Assembly: GCA_947494445.1 (NCBI GenBank)
Contig: CANLVD010000001.1
Span: 744,001 to 808,000 of the forward strand
Direction: 5' to 3'
Origin: an uncultured Paracoccaceae bacterium
GTDB taxonomy: Bacteria; Pseudomonadota; Alphaproteobacteria; Rhodobacterales; Rhodobacteraceae
Length of the DNA stretch: 64,000 nt
In this document: positions 53,400 to 63,416 of the stretch, in pieces
Layout: each line of letters begins with the position of its first letter
Numbering within the stretch: the stretch's first letter is position 1
Notes under the pieces: model-generated
Databases searched by the model: none
The model's input: only the letters and a program-made list of their open reading frames with translations
Told to the model about the DNA's origin: nothing
Position numbers and translations under genes: made by a program

Positions 53400-54803
53400 A
53401 TGGCCAAGAAATCCAAAGACAAAGACATCATCGAAGACGCAGTGGAAGAAACGGTTGAAGAATTGACCGATGGTAAGGACGTGGAAGACGCGGAAACGGT
53501 AGAGGATGCTCCCGAGGCGGAAGCCGATGATGTGACGGATGCAGAAGACGCTTCGGCAGAGGAAGCCGAAGACGCTTCATTTGAGGATGCCGTTGAAGCT
53601 GCAGATGAGGCTGTCGAGGACGCCACAGCCGAGGTTCAGGAAGAGCCGGAAGTCAGCGAGCCTGACGAGGAGCCGGCGGCCCAGCAAGTCGCCGATGAAG
53701 AGCATGGAGGCTCGCTCGCTTCAAAGGTTCTGACGTGGCTTGTGCTTTTGCTTGCCGGCGGTGGTATTGCGCTTTGGGGTGCACCGAAAGTCGCGCCTCA
53801 GCTGCCTGACGGGCTTGGACCGGTCAAAAGCTGGCTGTTGCCCGGAGAGAGCGCAGCGCGCAAAGACATCGCTGCATTGCGTGAAGATCTTGAGACCCGT
53901 CTGGCAGCCCTGCCTGAGCCGGTGTCCGCAGAAGACGTTTCCGGACAGATCGGTGACGCGACAGAGGCTGTCAGTGCAGATATGTCGGCCCAGATGGCTG
54001 AATTGCAGAAAACCCTGAGCGAGACCGCTGGCGTTGATACCGAGGCCCGGATTTCTTCGATCGAGACGCAGATTGCCGGTCTGGCTTCGCAACTGACCGG
54101 ACTGACTGATGCTCTTGCAGGGGCAGAGGCGCAAGGTTTGGATCCTGAAACCGCCGCCCAGATCGCGGGCTTTTCCTCAACCGTTGAGGGGTTGAAAGCC
54201 GAGATTGCCAAGCTGGCAGAAAACGACGGCGCGTTGCGTCAGCAACTGGCCAATGTGGCCCAGCAGGCCGAAGCCCGTGTCGAAGCCGCTGAAACCCAGA
54301 AAGACAATGCCGCTTTGCGTGCTGCCCTGTCGCAAATGTCCGGTGCCGTCAGCACAGGTGCGCCCTTTGGCGATGCGCTCGGCGTGATTGCGGGTGAAGG
54401 GGGTGAAGCTGCGCCGGAAGTGCTTGTGGCCAAGGCCGAAACCGGCGTCGTGACGCTTGCCGTCTTGCGCGACCGTTTCCCTGACGCTGCCAAAACCGCC
54501 ATTCAGGCATCAATCAAGTCAGAGGCCGGTGGATCGGTGGCCGGTCGTCTCGGGGCATTTCTTGAATCGCAAGTTGCCACACGCTCGCTTGAGCCGCAGG
54601 AAGGCGACAGTGCCGATGCGGTTCTGAGCCGGGCCGAAGCTGCACTGCGTCAGGACGATTTGGCAGGAGCCTTGCAGGAGCTGGACGGTCTGCCCGAGCC
54701 TGCGGCGCAAGCCATGTCAGGCTGGCTGGATGATGCGCGCGCACGCGTGGCAGCTCTGAAAGCGCTGGACGAGCTGAACGCCACGGCGCTTGGTACAAAT
54801 TGA
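53400..54803 (+). CDS. Mic60/mitofilin-like membrane protein
   Basis: A 467-residue protein with an acidic, Ala/Glu/Asp-rich N-terminus (about 1-100), one membrane helix (VLTWLVLLLAGGGIALWG, about 109-126) and long coiled-coil-prone segments (150-320). A mitofilin-like C-terminal domain follows (VLRDRFPDAAKTAIQASI, then GDSADAVLSRAEAALRQDDL). In alphaproteobacteria this family bends inner membranes and is encoded beside heme genes, as here between hemD and hemY; this is known from work on bacterial Mic60. The highly acidic start is longer than in some relatives. Confidence 0.85.
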   Translation: MAKKSKDKDIIEDAVEETVEELTDGKDVEDAETVEDAPEAEADDVTDAEDASAEEAEDASFEDAVEAADEAVEDATAEVQEEPEVSEPDEEPAAQQVADEEHGGSLASKVLTWLVLLLAGGGIALWGAPKVAPQLPDGLGPVKSWLLPGESAARKDIAALREDLETRLAALPEPVSAEDVSGQIGDATEAVSADMSAQMAELQKTLSETAGVDTEARISSIETQIAGLASQLTGLTDALAGAEAQGLDPETAAQIAGFSSTVEGLKAEIAKLAENDGALRQQLANVAQQAEARVEAAETQKDNAALRAALSQMSGAVSTGAPFGDALGVIAGEGGEAAPEVLVAKAETGVVTLAVLRDRFPDAAKTAIQASIKSEAGGSVAGRLGAFLESQVATRSLEPQEGDSADAVLSRAEAALRQDDLAGALQELDGLPEPAAQAMSGWLDDARARVAALKALDELNATALGTN

Positions 54804-54819
54804 GTTTGGAGGACAAGTC

Positions 54820-56334
54820 ATGATCTGGTCGCTAATCAAGGTCCTCGTTTTCATTGCCATCGCTGCTGCGATCACCTTTGGGGCGGGCTATATTCTGGAA
54901 ACCCCGGGCGAAGTTCGTTTGGCTTTTGCCGGGCGTGAAATCACACTCTCACCCATTGGATTTATTCTGGTCACCATTGTTTTCTTTGCCGCTCTTTGGG
55001 TGATCCTGAAACTGGCCGGTCTGGTTGTTGCGATCATCCGCTTTCTGACGGGTGATGAAACAGCACTTAGCCGGTATTTTGATCGTAACCGCGAACGCAA
55101 GGGCTTTGAGGCGCTGACCTCGGGCCTGATGGCACTGGCCGAGGGCGAGGGACGCAAGGCGCAGGCGCAGGCCGCGCGTGCCGAACGCCTGCTGGACCGG
55201 CCGGAGTTGACGCGGCTGATCTCGGCCCAGGCGGCAGAGATGTCGGGCAACACAGACCGCGCCACAGCCTATTACAAGGACATGCTGACCGATGACCGCA
55301 CGCGGTTTGTCGGTGTACAGGGTTTGCTGAAGCAGAAGCTCGCTGATGGTGAAACGGATGTGGCGCTGCAACTGGCCAAGAAGGCCTTTGCGCTGAAGCC
55401 CAAACACAGCGGTGTTTTGACAACACTCTTTGATCTGCAATCGACCGAAGCAGATTGGGCAGGCGCGCGGCGCACGCTTCTGGCCAGCGTGAAGGCCGGT
55501 CAACTGCCCAAGGATGTTGGTCGCAGACGCGAGGCTGTGCTGTCGCTGGCCGATGCAAATGCAGCGATGGAAGCAGGCAACATTGATGCAGCGCGGGAAG
55601 CTGCGTACCGCGCCAACAAGCAGGCGCCGGGCTTTGCACCGGCGGCATTGCTGGCCGCTGATCTGCGCAACCGCGAGGGCCAGAAACGCTCTGCCAGTTC
55701 GACCCTGCGCAAGACCTGGGCACAGGAACCGCAGCCGGATCTGGCCGCGGCATTTGCAGCCCTTGATCCCGAAGAAACACCAGAAGCGCGCCGCAAGCGG
55801 TTTCAGGCGTTGCTGGGCGCAAACCCCGGCCATCCCGAAAGCCGGATGGTGGAGGCAGAGCTTGCACTTGCTGCCGAGGATTTCCCGTCTGCCAGACGTG
55901 CGCTTGGTGATCTTGCGACCACCCGCCCGACCACAAGATCACTCGCGATCATGGCGGCCATCGAGAAGGGTGAGGGTTCCGATGACAGCGTAGTCAAAGG
56001 CTGGCTGACAAAGGCGCTTGGTGCGCAGCGGGACGAGGCATGGGTTTGCGACACCTGCAAGGCCATTCATTCCAGCTGGGCGCCGGTCTGTTCGGATTGT
56101 GGAGCGTTTGACACCATTGCATGGGTGCAGCCGCCTCATCAGGAAAGTGATACGTCAACCACGGCGATGCTGCCGCTGATTGTGGGTGCCCTGAAGGATG
56201 AGACCGGGGCAGAGGCGTCAGAAGGTGACGATCCGCTGGAAAATGCCGCTGATGATGACAACATCATCGATGCGGATGTTGAAACCGCGGAAGCTGAGCC
56301 CGCCGAGGACCACCCGAAGGCTGCTGCGGGCTAG
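54820..56334 (+). CDS. HemY-like TPR membrane protein with C-terminal zinc ribbon
   Basis: A 504-residue HemY-family protein: two N-terminal helices (LIKVLVFIAIAAAITFGAGYI and SPIGFILVTIVFFAALWVIL), then TPR repeats (about 100-400). The C-terminus carries CDTCKAIHSSWAPVCSDCGAF (two CxxC pairs) near 415, followed by an acidic tail. This ribbon resembles the one in LapB/YciM and is absent in gammaproteobacterial HemY. A role in heme biosynthesis is inferred from context; it is not the protoporphyrinogen oxidase of the same name. GGAGGA at 54808-54813 supports the start. Confidence 0.88.
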   Translation: MIWSLIKVLVFIAIAAAITFGAGYILETPGEVRLAFAGREITLSPIGFILVTIVFFAALWVILKLAGLVVAIIRFLTGDETALSRYFDRNRERKGFEALTSGLMALAEGEGRKAQAQAARAERLLDRPELTRLISAQAAEMSGNTDRATAYYKDMLTDDRTRFVGVQGLLKQKLADGETDVALQLAKKAFALKPKHSGVLTTLFDLQSTEADWAGARRTLLASVKAGQLPKDVGRRREAVLSLADANAAMEAGNIDAAREAAYRANKQAPGFAPAALLAADLRNREGQKRSASSTLRKTWAQEPQPDLAAAFAALDPEETPEARRKRFQALLGANPGHPESRMVEAELALAAEDFPSARRALGDLATTRPTTRSLAIMAAIEKGEGSDDSVVKGWLTKALGAQRDEAWVCDTCKAIHSSWAPVCSDCGAFDTIAWVQPPHQESDTSTTAMLPLIVGALKDETGAEASEGDDPLENAADDDNIIDADVETAEAEPAEDHPKAAAG

Positions 56335-58496
56335 GGAGAGCGCCTGACCTGAGGCGCCTGCTGGCGCCAATGGTCGGTTTCAAACTTGTGCGGGAACTCC
56401 AGTCCTGTGGCGACATGGGCAGTGTATTCTGGCCAGCCCAAAATTTTGGCTCCCGGCGACTGCAAGGCATCAGGCCGCTCTTTGAAAAGTTGCCCGAAGG
56501 CGCGCGTCATCATCCCCGGCCCGGTCTCCATCCAGGTGTCCACACCGCCGGTTACCGATCCCAGACCAGAGATCAACCGCTGAGCGCAGTGCAAGAGCGG
56601 ATGATCCGGTATTGCCGCAATGAAATTGTTGGCAATGGTTGAAAAACCCGGTTCATGGACCAGCACAAGATCAGCATGCCCAATGAGCGGTCTGATATCT
56701 TTTCGTGGCAGATCGTCGAGGTCAGTATAGAGACCGCCCCGTATCAGCAGCCATCCGATGCGAAACACATCCGCGCGCATGGCCGGATTGCCTGCCAATT
56801 GAAAAGCTGGAATCAGACCGGGACAGTTCTGGCTTAGAAAAGTTGCGGCGGCAGCCCTGTCAAAGCGTGATGTCGTCCAGTCGGGCAAATGTATCTGCCA
56901 GGCCTCGGCGGCGCGTTGCACAGGCTCGGTTTCAGGCCCCTCCCAATAGGTGCAGTGCTGGTTTGGCATATGGGTTGACCCAGCCGTACGACCCGGCGTT
57001 GTGGGCATATCCGCAATTCGGGACAGCAGAGCGCTTGCGGTTGGGAAATCACTGTACGGGCTGGATGAAGACAGGCTTTCCAGAACCAGATCGGGGGTGT
57101 CGCGGCGCGCTGCCTGTTCCCAGCCAGCGACCGTTCTGGACTTGCGGGCAATGAATGTTGCGCGGGTGTCCTTGGCGTCCTGCATCCGTCCCATCCGCCA
57201 CTGCCAGCGGGTCAGTATCGCAAGATCGGCAAGGCTAGGGTCGTCCAGCAGCGGGAACGTCAGAATGTCAGAGTTCGGCAAATCACTGGTGAGCATGGCC
57301 TGCCAAAGCCTCAGCCGGTCAAGCGTGCGTCTTGATTTGTGAGACGTCGCCTTAACGATTTCAAACAGCATCTCCGAGATGTCTGTCTGACCGCTATCCT
57401 GCGCCATTTTGATCTGTTCGGGCCCATCTGCCCCGGGCAGGTTTGTCCCTTGCCGATGCGCCATGCGGGCGCTGGCCTCACCCAAGGCACGCAATTGTCC
57501 GGGCGTGTCATGCTCGGCCGGGGCCAGCGCCTGAAGTGCTGCATCCCAGTTGCCCGATCGAAATGCCAAGTCGGCAGCCGCAGATCGCAACCCGACAGAC
57601 CCGGGAAAGAGACGTAGCGCCGGCAACAGGGCATCGCGGGCATCATTGTATCTGTGGGGTCCCGCTTCGGTCGCAGCGCGGACCACCAGCAAGTGATCAG
57701 TATGGCGGTCAGCCGGGTCGAACCGATTTTCCAGCATCCAGTCATGTACGTCGGGTGCGGCCGCACTGGCCAAGCCGATCCGGGCGATCGAAGTCCGAAG
57801 TCCATTGGCGCTATGTGCGCCATCCAGCGCGAGCTGGTTGAACACCGTCTCAGCCGCATCCAGATCACGCGACGCCAGACAATGACCTATGACCTGCGCC
57901 AGATGGGCAACCTGAATTTTGGGGAAGCTGCTCAGCATCTCCAGCACTGCCCGTGGCCCGCCGGTCACATCCGCCAAATGGAGCGCACGGCGCTGGGTTT
58001 CAGGATCATCTGGCGACAGGGTCAGCAGGTCGTCAATCAGGCTTGAAGCCCTCTCTTGCTGCTCTGTTTCGATTGCAAGATCAAACTCTGCCTGAAGATC
58101 GCGCAGTCTGTGTTCGGGGTGACCGTCACGGACCTGCAGCAACTCAAGCGCTGCATCGGCCTCGTCCATTTCCACCAGAACCGGGGCTACGCTCCAGCGG
58201 TGTTTTCCGATGGAGACCGCGAGATCGCGGACGCGTGCCACCGCGTTGGGGTCGAATTGCGCATCAAGCAGCGCCAGTTGCACGGAGTTCGGGTAACGCA
58301 ACATCGCATGGTGCAGGATGGGTTTCAGCCGGTCCCACATCCGCAACCGGGCCATTTCCCGGCTGAGCGCAAGGGTTGGCCCGAAACCCCCCAGCATATC
58401 TGTCAATGCGCCTGCAAGAAGGTCGCTGGCATCGCGTCCGTCCAGAACAAGTTGGCGGGCCTCAGATATGGTCTGCTCTGCCGGACCCCCCGTCAT
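56331..58496 (-). CDS. TPR-rich protein with C-terminal DXD glycosyltransferase domain
   Basis: A 721-residue protein. Residues about 20-440 are helical repeats with the look of TPR (ASSLIDDLLTLSPDDPETQR, AHRQGTNL, AALQALAPAEHD). The C-terminal part (about 530-721) contains AMRADVFRIGWLLIRGGLYTDLDDLP, the Gly_transf_sug DXD motif of capsule and surface-sugar transferases. The start at 58496 is chosen since an upstream extension would overlap the preceding gene's stop. Its stop and the hemY stop share the CTAG at 56331-56334. It probably transfers a sugar nucleotide to a protein or polysaccharide; the substrate is unknown. Confidence 0.82.
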   Translation of the reverse strand: MTGGPAEQTISEARQLVLDGRDASDLLAGALTDMLGGFGPTLALSREMARLRMWDRLKPILHHAMLRYPNSVQLALLDAQFDPNAVARVRDLAVSIGKHRWSVAPVLVEMDEADAALELLQVRDGHPEHRLRDLQAEFDLAIETEQQERASSLIDDLLTLSPDDPETQRRALHLADVTGGPRAVLEMLSSFPKIQVAHLAQVIGHCLASRDLDAAETVFNQLALDGAHSANGLRTSIARIGLASAAAPDVHDWMLENRFDPADRHTDHLLVVRAATEAGPHRYNDARDALLPALRLFPGSVGLRSAAADLAFRSGNWDAALQALAPAEHDTPGQLRALGEASARMAHRQGTNLPGADGPEQIKMAQDSGQTDISEMLFEIVKATSHKSRRTLDRLRLWQAMLTSDLPNSDILTFPLLDDPSLADLAILTRWQWRMGRMQDAKDTRATFIARKSRTVAGWEQAARRDTPDLVLESLSSSSPYSDFPTASALLSRIADMPTTPGRTAGSTHMPNQHCTYWEGPETEPVQRAAEAWQIHLPDWTTSRFDRAAAATFLSQNCPGLIPAFQLAGNPAMRADVFRIGWLLIRGGLYTDLDDLPRKDIRPLIGHADLVLVHEPGFSTIANNFIAAIPDHPLLHCAQRLISGLGSVTGGVDTWMETGPGMMTRAFGQLFKERPDALQSPGAKILGWPEYTAHVATGLEFPHKFETDHWRQQAPQVRRSP

Positions 58497-58503
58497 GCCA
58501 GAC

Positions 58504-59235
58504 CTATTGCGGTGCTGGGGAGGGCAGGCCCGCGCGCAGCTGTTCAGCGCGATCCATATGCCCCGCACGCGCCCAAAGGCTGGCCGCCCGTTCAAACCGC
58601 TTGTCCGACCGGGCCAGCCGGGCACTGCGTTCAAGCGCATCAGCCGCGCGGGCAACTTCGCCCAACCGTTCGAAAAGATCACCCATGGCCCGCAATGCAC
58701 CTGCGGCATGGGTGTAGGGATCATCCTTAAACCCTTTTGAGGCGACCGTGGACAGGATCGGCTTGGCGACTTTGCCCAGATAGGAGCGCGCCAAGGGCAG
58801 TAGATCGAGTGCCAGCATCAGGTTGAGCGTCGGCACCAGGGACTGGAAGCGCACAGGTGCCAGGACAGGTTCGGAAATTGCGCGCTGCACCAGCAGCAGA
58901 TTGACCTGATAGAACCGGTAGAAATCAGCATAAGCCGACAGGATCACGGTGTCATCCGAGCCCAGTTCCGGGCCGGGATGTGTGTCGATCTGAAACAGAT
59001 TGAGACTGGATTGAGTTTTGCTGAACCGCACCAAAGCATCCTGCGCCGCCGCTACTTTGCGCGGATGCCGGGAGCGGAAAGGAGTATAGTCCTGCCAGTC
59101 CCGACCTTCAGCCTGCGAGGCAACTGCGCGGTACCGCCAGTTGGACGTGCCCTTGTCGAGATAGCGTTGATAAAGCACCACCCGTTTGGGGAGTTGAACC
59201 AGCAGAGGCTGCTCAAAATCATTCAATGCCAACAT
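58504..59235 (-). CDS. TPR-like hypothetical protein upstream of the glycosyltransferase
   Basis: A 243-residue protein without signal peptide, starting MLALNDFEQPLLVQLPKRVV. The C-terminal half has helical-repeat character (AMGDLFERLGEVARAADALERSARLARSD). An aromatic-rich middle (SAYADFYRFYQVNLLLVQRA) follows a basic segment. No family is recognised. It is seven bases before the TPR-glycosyltransferase gene, so the two are a unit. Confidence 0.78.
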   Translation of the reverse strand: MLALNDFEQPLLVQLPKRVVLYQRYLDKGTSNWRYRAVASQAEGRDWQDYTPFRSRHPRKVAAAQDALVRFSKTQSSLNLFQIDTHPGPELGSDDTVILSAYADFYRFYQVNLLLVQRAISEPVLAPVRFQSLVPTLNLMLALDLLPLARSYLGKVAKPILSTVASKGFKDDPYTHAAGALRAMGDLFERLGEVARAADALERSARLARSDKRFERAASLWARAGHMDRAEQLRAGLPSPAPQ

Positions 59236-59302
59236 GTCTCACACACCATGCCCTCTAAGGGGCCACCCATTCAACCAACACTCTTGGCCTAACCGGAAAT
59301 GG

Positions 59303-60508
59303 CTAGGTCAGCGCATCAACAAGCGATGCGATCCGTTCGGCGACCCGATCCAGATCTTCATCGGATGCCGCGAAAGAAAGGCGAAAATAGGGTGACGTGC
59401 CAAAACCGGCACCGCCAACCACGCCAACATTTCCTTCAACCAGAAGATGATCGACCCAATCGGCCTCGGTTGTCAAAGGAATACCGGTAGGCGTGTGCCG
59501 TCCCAGCAGGTCCTTGATGCCGATGAACAGGTAAAAGGCACCATCCGGCACAAAAACATCCAGACCATCGATCTTTTGCAACTGACCAACCAGCCGGTCA
59601 CGGCGGCGGTGAAAAGCCTGACGCTGGGCTTCGACCGTTTCCATGCCTCCGTCGAGCGCTGCTGCGGCGGCTGCCTGTGCGATGGAGTTGGGGTTGGTGG
59701 TGGACTGCGATTGCAGGATTTTCATGGCGTTGATCAGATGCGCGGGCCCAGCGCCAAATCCGATACGCCAGCCTGTCATGGCATAGGATTTGGAGACGCC
59801 GTTGACCGTCAGCACCTGTTCTTTCAGCGCGGGGCAGACCTGCGCAAGGGTCAAAAATGGACCATCTGTGTAGCGGATATGCTCATAGATATCATCGGTG
59901 ATGACCAGAATATCCGGGCGACCGGTCAACACTTCTCCCAGTTCCTCAAGCTCGGTTTTCGAGAACATGGCACCTGTGGGATTGGAGGGTGCGTTGAGCA
60001 TGATGGCTCGGGTGCGTGGCGTGATCTTGGCGGCAATTCGCGCAGCTGCCGGTTTGAACCCGTCTTCGGGCCCGCACTCAAGCATCACCGGAATTCCGCC
60101 TGCGAGCGAAACCATATCTGGGTAGCTGACCCAGGAGGGTGTCGGAATGATCACCTCATCTCCAGTGCTGATCGACGCGAGGATGGCATTGAAGATCACC
60201 TGTTTGGCCCCGGTCGAAACGATGATCTGGTCAAGCGAATAATCCAGCCCGTTGTCCCTTAGATACTTCGCCTGAACCGCGCGTTTCAGGGCAGGTGTCC
60301 CATCGATGGCAGTATAGCGCGTGTCGCCACCCCGTATTGCCGCGATGGCGGCGTCCTGAATATGGACCGGTGTGTCAAAGTCCGGCTCGCCGGTGGTCAG
60401 GGAAATCACCGGATGGCCATCTGCCTTGCGTGCAGCAGCGCGCGCCATCGCCTGCGCTGTGGGGGATGCCTTGATGCGGCCCATCCGGGCGGAAAGCGGT
60501 ACTGACAT
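59303..60508 (-). CDS. Pyridoxal-phosphate aminotransferase (aspartate type)
   Basis: A 401-residue class I aminotransferase. The PLP lysine is in TVNGVSKSYAMTGWRIGFG. ALMLNAPSNPTGAMFSK-like text (NAPSNPTGAMFS) and YEHIRYTDG precede it, and LTTGEPDFDTPVHIQDAA is at the start. It resembles AspB/AspC-type aspartate aminotransferases and related enzymes such as prephenate aminotransferase. GCAGGAGG lies upstream of the ATG at 60508. It is downstream of pgi with a 70-base gap. Confidence 0.9.
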   Translation of the reverse strand: MSVPLSARMGRIKASPTAQAMARAAARKADGHPVISLTTGEPDFDTPVHIQDAAIAAIRGGDTRYTAIDGTPALKRAVQAKYLRDNGLDYSLDQIIVSTGAKQVIFNAILASISTGDEVIIPTPSWVSYPDMVSLAGGIPVMLECGPEDGFKPAAARIAAKITPRTRAIMLNAPSNPTGAMFSKTELEELGEVLTGRPDILVITDDIYEHIRYTDGPFLTLAQVCPALKEQVLTVNGVSKSYAMTGWRIGFGAGPAHLINAMKILQSQSTTNPNSIAQAAAAAALDGGMETVEAQRQAFHRRRDRLVGQLQKIDGLDVFVPDGAFYLFIGIKDLLGRHTPTGIPLTTEADWVDHLLVEGNVGVVGGAGFGTSPYFRLSFAASDEDLDRVAERIASLVDALT

Positions 60509-60578
60509 CGGATGGAACCTCCTGCGCTGCGTCGGTGCAGACTTACACAGCCCACGCAGCCCATGCAGCCCCAAAATG

Positions 60579-62132
60579 CTATCTCAGGCGGTCCAGATGC
60601 GCCAAAAGCGACCGGGTGGAATTATCCTTCTTGCCAGCATCGGCGCCCTCGATCAGAGGCAGCATGGCCGTGGCAAGTTCCTTGCCCAGCTCAACACCCC
60701 ATTGATCGAAAGAGTTCAGCCCCCAGATCACCCCTTCGACAAACACCCGATGTTCATAAAGCGCGATGATCCGGCCCAGCGTTCGCGGGTCAAGCCGGTC
60801 ATAGATCAGCGTGGATGAGGGGCGATTGCCGGGGAAAACCCGGTGCGGCGTATCGGCCTGAGGCCTGCCCAGCATCAGCGCTTCGCTCTGGGCCAGACAG
60901 TTGGCCAGCAGAAGCTTGTGCTGGTGATCCAGATCGCTTTCTTGGCCATTGGCGGCCACCAGAAACTCGCAAGGAATGATATGGGTGCCCTGATGGATCA
61001 GCTGGTAAAATGCGTGCTGGCCATTGGTGCCGGGCTCACCCCAGACAATCGGGCCCGATGACCGGGGCAGGGTGCTGCCATCAAGGGCAACGCGTTTGCC
61101 GTTACTTTCCATATCAAGCTGTTGAAGATAGGCAGGCAGACGGCCCAGACGCTCGTCGTAAGGCAGAACGGCACGGGTCGGATGACCGCAGGCATTGGCG
61201 TGCCAGATGCCCATGAGAGCCAGCAGAACGGGCATGTTCTGCGACAGCGGAGCAGTGCGGAAATGCTGGTCCATCTCATAGCCACCTTGAAGGAAGGCAT
61301 CAAAACGCTCTGGTCCGATAGCGATCATCAGGTTCAGTCCGATTGGTCCCCAGATCGAATAGCGCCCGCCGACCCAATCCTCGAACCCGAACACGCGTTC
61401 GGCCGAGATGCCGAAGGCGCCTGCCTTGTCCACGGCGGACGACAGCGCGGCCAGATGTGCACCGAGCCCGGCGCCCAAGCCTGCCTCAAGCCAATTTCGC
61501 GCCGTTGCTGCATTGGTCATGGTCTCGATGGTCGTGAAGGTCTTGGATGCCACGATCACCAGGGTGCGCGCTGGATCCAGCCGTGCCAGCGTATCGGCGA
61601 TGTCCGAGCCATCGACATTTGCCACGAAATGCGCGCGCGGTCCGTCACAATAGGGGCTGAGCGCGCGCACGGCCATGGCCGGGCCAAGATCCGAGCCGCC
61701 GATCCCGATGTTGACCACATCCGTGAACGGTTTCCCGTCATGTGCCGCAATCGCGCCTGAGCGCAGGGCATCGCTGAAGGCCCGCATCCGCGAAAGTGTG
61801 TCACGCACGCCCGGCATGACATCTTCGCCATTGACCAAAATCGGGTTAGAGCCCTGATAGCGCAGCGCCGTATGCAACACGGCCCGGTCCTCGGTCTCGT
61901 TGATCTTTTCGCCCGCCAGCATGGCATCGCGCCGGGTCTCAACCCCGGCCTGTTTCGCAATATCCGTGAGCAGGGCAAGAGCCGCTGCATCCATGGTGGT
62001 TTTTGAGCAGTCCAACAGCATGTCATCAAGCCGGACCCGCAGGCCCGAATTGCGCGCTTCATCTCCGGTCATCTCGGCGATGCTCAGGCGTTGGCTCGCC
62101 TGATGCTGTTTCAGGTCATCCCAGAGGCTCAT
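60579..62132 (-). CDS. pgi: Glucose-6-phosphate isomerase
   Basis: A 517-residue GPI interconverting glucose-6-phosphate and fructose-6-phosphate. [20 protein letters not shown] and the signature [20 protein letters not shown] with DQWGVELGK near the C-terminus are diagnostic. It is slightly shorter than the 549 of E. coli. Translation is coupled to eda (TCAT, 62129-62132). Confidence 0.97.
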   Translation of the reverse strand: MSLWDDLKQHQASQRLSIAEMTGDEARNSGLRVRLDDMLLDCSKTTMDAAALALLTDIAKQAGVETRRDAMLAGEKINETEDRAVLHTALRYQGSNPILVNGEDVMPGVRDTLSRMRAFSDALRSGAIAAHDGKPFTDVVNIGIGGSDLGPAMAVRALSPYCDGPRAHFVANVDGSDIADTLARLDPARTLVIVASKTFTTIETMTNAATARNWLEAGLGAGLGAHLAALSSAVDKAGAFGISAERVFGFEDWVGGRYSIWGPIGLNLMIAIGPERFDAFLQGGYEMDQHFRTAPLSQNMPVLLALMGIWHANACGHPTRAVLPYDERLGRLPAYLQQLDMESNGKRVALDGSTLPRSSGPIVWGEPGTNGQHAFYQLIHQGTHIIPCEFLVAANGQESDLDHQHKLLLANCLAQSEALMLGRPQADTPHRVFPGNRPSSTLIYDRLDPRTLGRIIALYEHRVFVEGVIWGLNSFDQWGVELGKELATAMLPLIEGADAGKKDNSTRSLLAHLDRLR

Positions 62133-62782
62133 GATGTCCGCTCCAGTTTGGCTGCATCCCGGGCCAATGCCTCGATCCCGGCCCAGTCGCCGTTGGCAAC
62201 CTTGTCGCCCGGGACCACCCAGGACCCGCCTGCGCAAACCACGTTGGACAGGCTCAGATAGTCGTTGGCATTGGCGGGCGACACACCGCCGGTCGGGCAG
62301 AAGGAGATCTGCGGTAGCGGCGCGCCAATGGCCTTCAGCGCCGAGGCCCCGCCTGACGCTTCGGCGGGGAAGAATTTCAGAACGTCATAGCCCTTTTCCA
62401 GCATCGCCATGGCTTCGGTCGCGGTGGCAGCGCCTGCCAGCAGCGGCAGACCCTCAGCCTCGCAAGCCGCGATCAGCGCATCGGTTGCCCCGGGCGAGAC
62501 ACCGAACTTGGCACCGGCTGCGACAGCGTTCTTCACATCCTGAGGGGTGACGAGTGTGCCGGCACCAACCACGCCGCCCGGGACATCGGCCATGGCGCGG
62601 ATCACGTCCAGAGCGGCAGGCGTGCGCAAGGTGACCTCAAGTGCTGGTAGACCACCCGCGACAAGCGCCTCTGCCAAGGGGCGCGCAACGGTGGCGTCCT
62701 TGACCACAAGGACCGGGATGATCGGGGCCAGCGCGCAAATCTCGCGGTTTCGCTTCGAGGCGTCTATGGCTGAAATGGGCAT
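62129..62782 (-). CDS. eda: KDPG/KHG aldolase
   Basis: A 217-residue Eda that splits 2-keto-3-deoxy-6-phosphogluconate to pyruvate and glyceraldehyde-3-phosphate. The catalytic Glu is in [11 protein letters not shown] and the Schiff-base lysine in [21 protein letters not shown]-like [11 protein letters not shown] and [14 protein letters not shown] are also present. It starts at ATG 62782 after AAGGAAAGTGAACC. Confidence 0.97.
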   Translation of the reverse strand: MPISAIDASKRNREICALAPIIPVLVVKDATVARPLAEALVAGGLPALEVTLRTPAALDVIRAMADVPGGVVGAGTLVTPQDVKNAVAAGAKFGVSPGATDALIAACEAEGLPLLAGAATATEAMAMLEKGYDVLKFFPAEASGGASALKAIGAPLPQISFCPTGGVSPANANDYLSLSNVVCAGGSWVVPGDKVANGDWAGIEALARDAAKLERTS

Positions 62783-62798
62783 GGGTTCACTTTCCTTG

Positions 62799-63404
62799 TT
62801 ACCACATCGTTTTGGCGGCCCGTTCGGACCAGCGGGCATCGTAGTCAGGGCCACCTTCGGCTCCCTTTGTCTGGGCAGCCAGAATGTCACCGGGTGTCGG
62901 CAGGCCTGTGCTGGCATCGATCCCGTTCCAAATATCCGAGCGCAGAACGGCGCGGGAGCATTGGAAGTAGACCTCATCGACCGTGACCAGAATGACCGTC
63001 CGGGGCGGCTTGCCTTTCACGGCAAAACTGTCGCGCAGGTCAACATCAGCGGTAATCCGGGCTGTGCCATTGATGCGGATCACGGTGCCTGATCCGGGGA
63101 TCAGGCTCATCAGCGAAACACGTGGGTCGTGGACAATATTGCTCAAGCTGTCGATCCGGTCGTTGCCGTGTCGGTCGGGCATGGCGATGGTTTTGTCATC
63201 CAGAATGCGCAGGGCCTGCCCTGCATCTCCGCGTGGCGAACAATCCAGCCCATCTGGCCCGATGGTTGCCAGCGCCAGAAAGGGCGACGCTTCGATCCAG
63301 GCCCGGTATTCCGGCGTCACATGCCGGGCGACCTTGACCAGCGATGGAGCCTTGGGTGTGCCATAGTGGATCTCAAGCTCTTCAAGGCTATCGATGAATT
63401 CCAT
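62799..63404 (-). CDS. Pyridoxamine 5'-phosphate oxidase-like protein
   Basis: A 201-residue split-barrel protein of the PNPOx-like superfamily, in the MSMEG_1061-like branch as far as I can judge: [41 protein letters not shown], and [14 protein letters not shown]. Probably FMN-binding; the reaction is unknown. The start at 63404 has AGGAGG upstream with a 6-base spacer; the GTG six bases earlier is too close to that site. It lies between edd and eda, an unexpected insertion in an otherwise standard pathway cluster. Confidence 0.87.
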   Translation of the reverse strand: MEFIDSLEELEIHYGTPKAPSLVKVARHVTPEYRAWIEASPFLALATIGPDGLDCSPRGDAGQALRILDDKTIAMPDRHGNDRIDSLSNIVHDPRVSLMSLIPGSGTVIRINGTARITADVDLRDSFAVKGKPPRTVILVTVDEVYFQCSRAVLRSDIWNGIDASTGLPTPGDILAAQTKGAEGGPDYDARWSERAAKTMW

Positions 63405-63416
63405 GGTCACCTCCTG

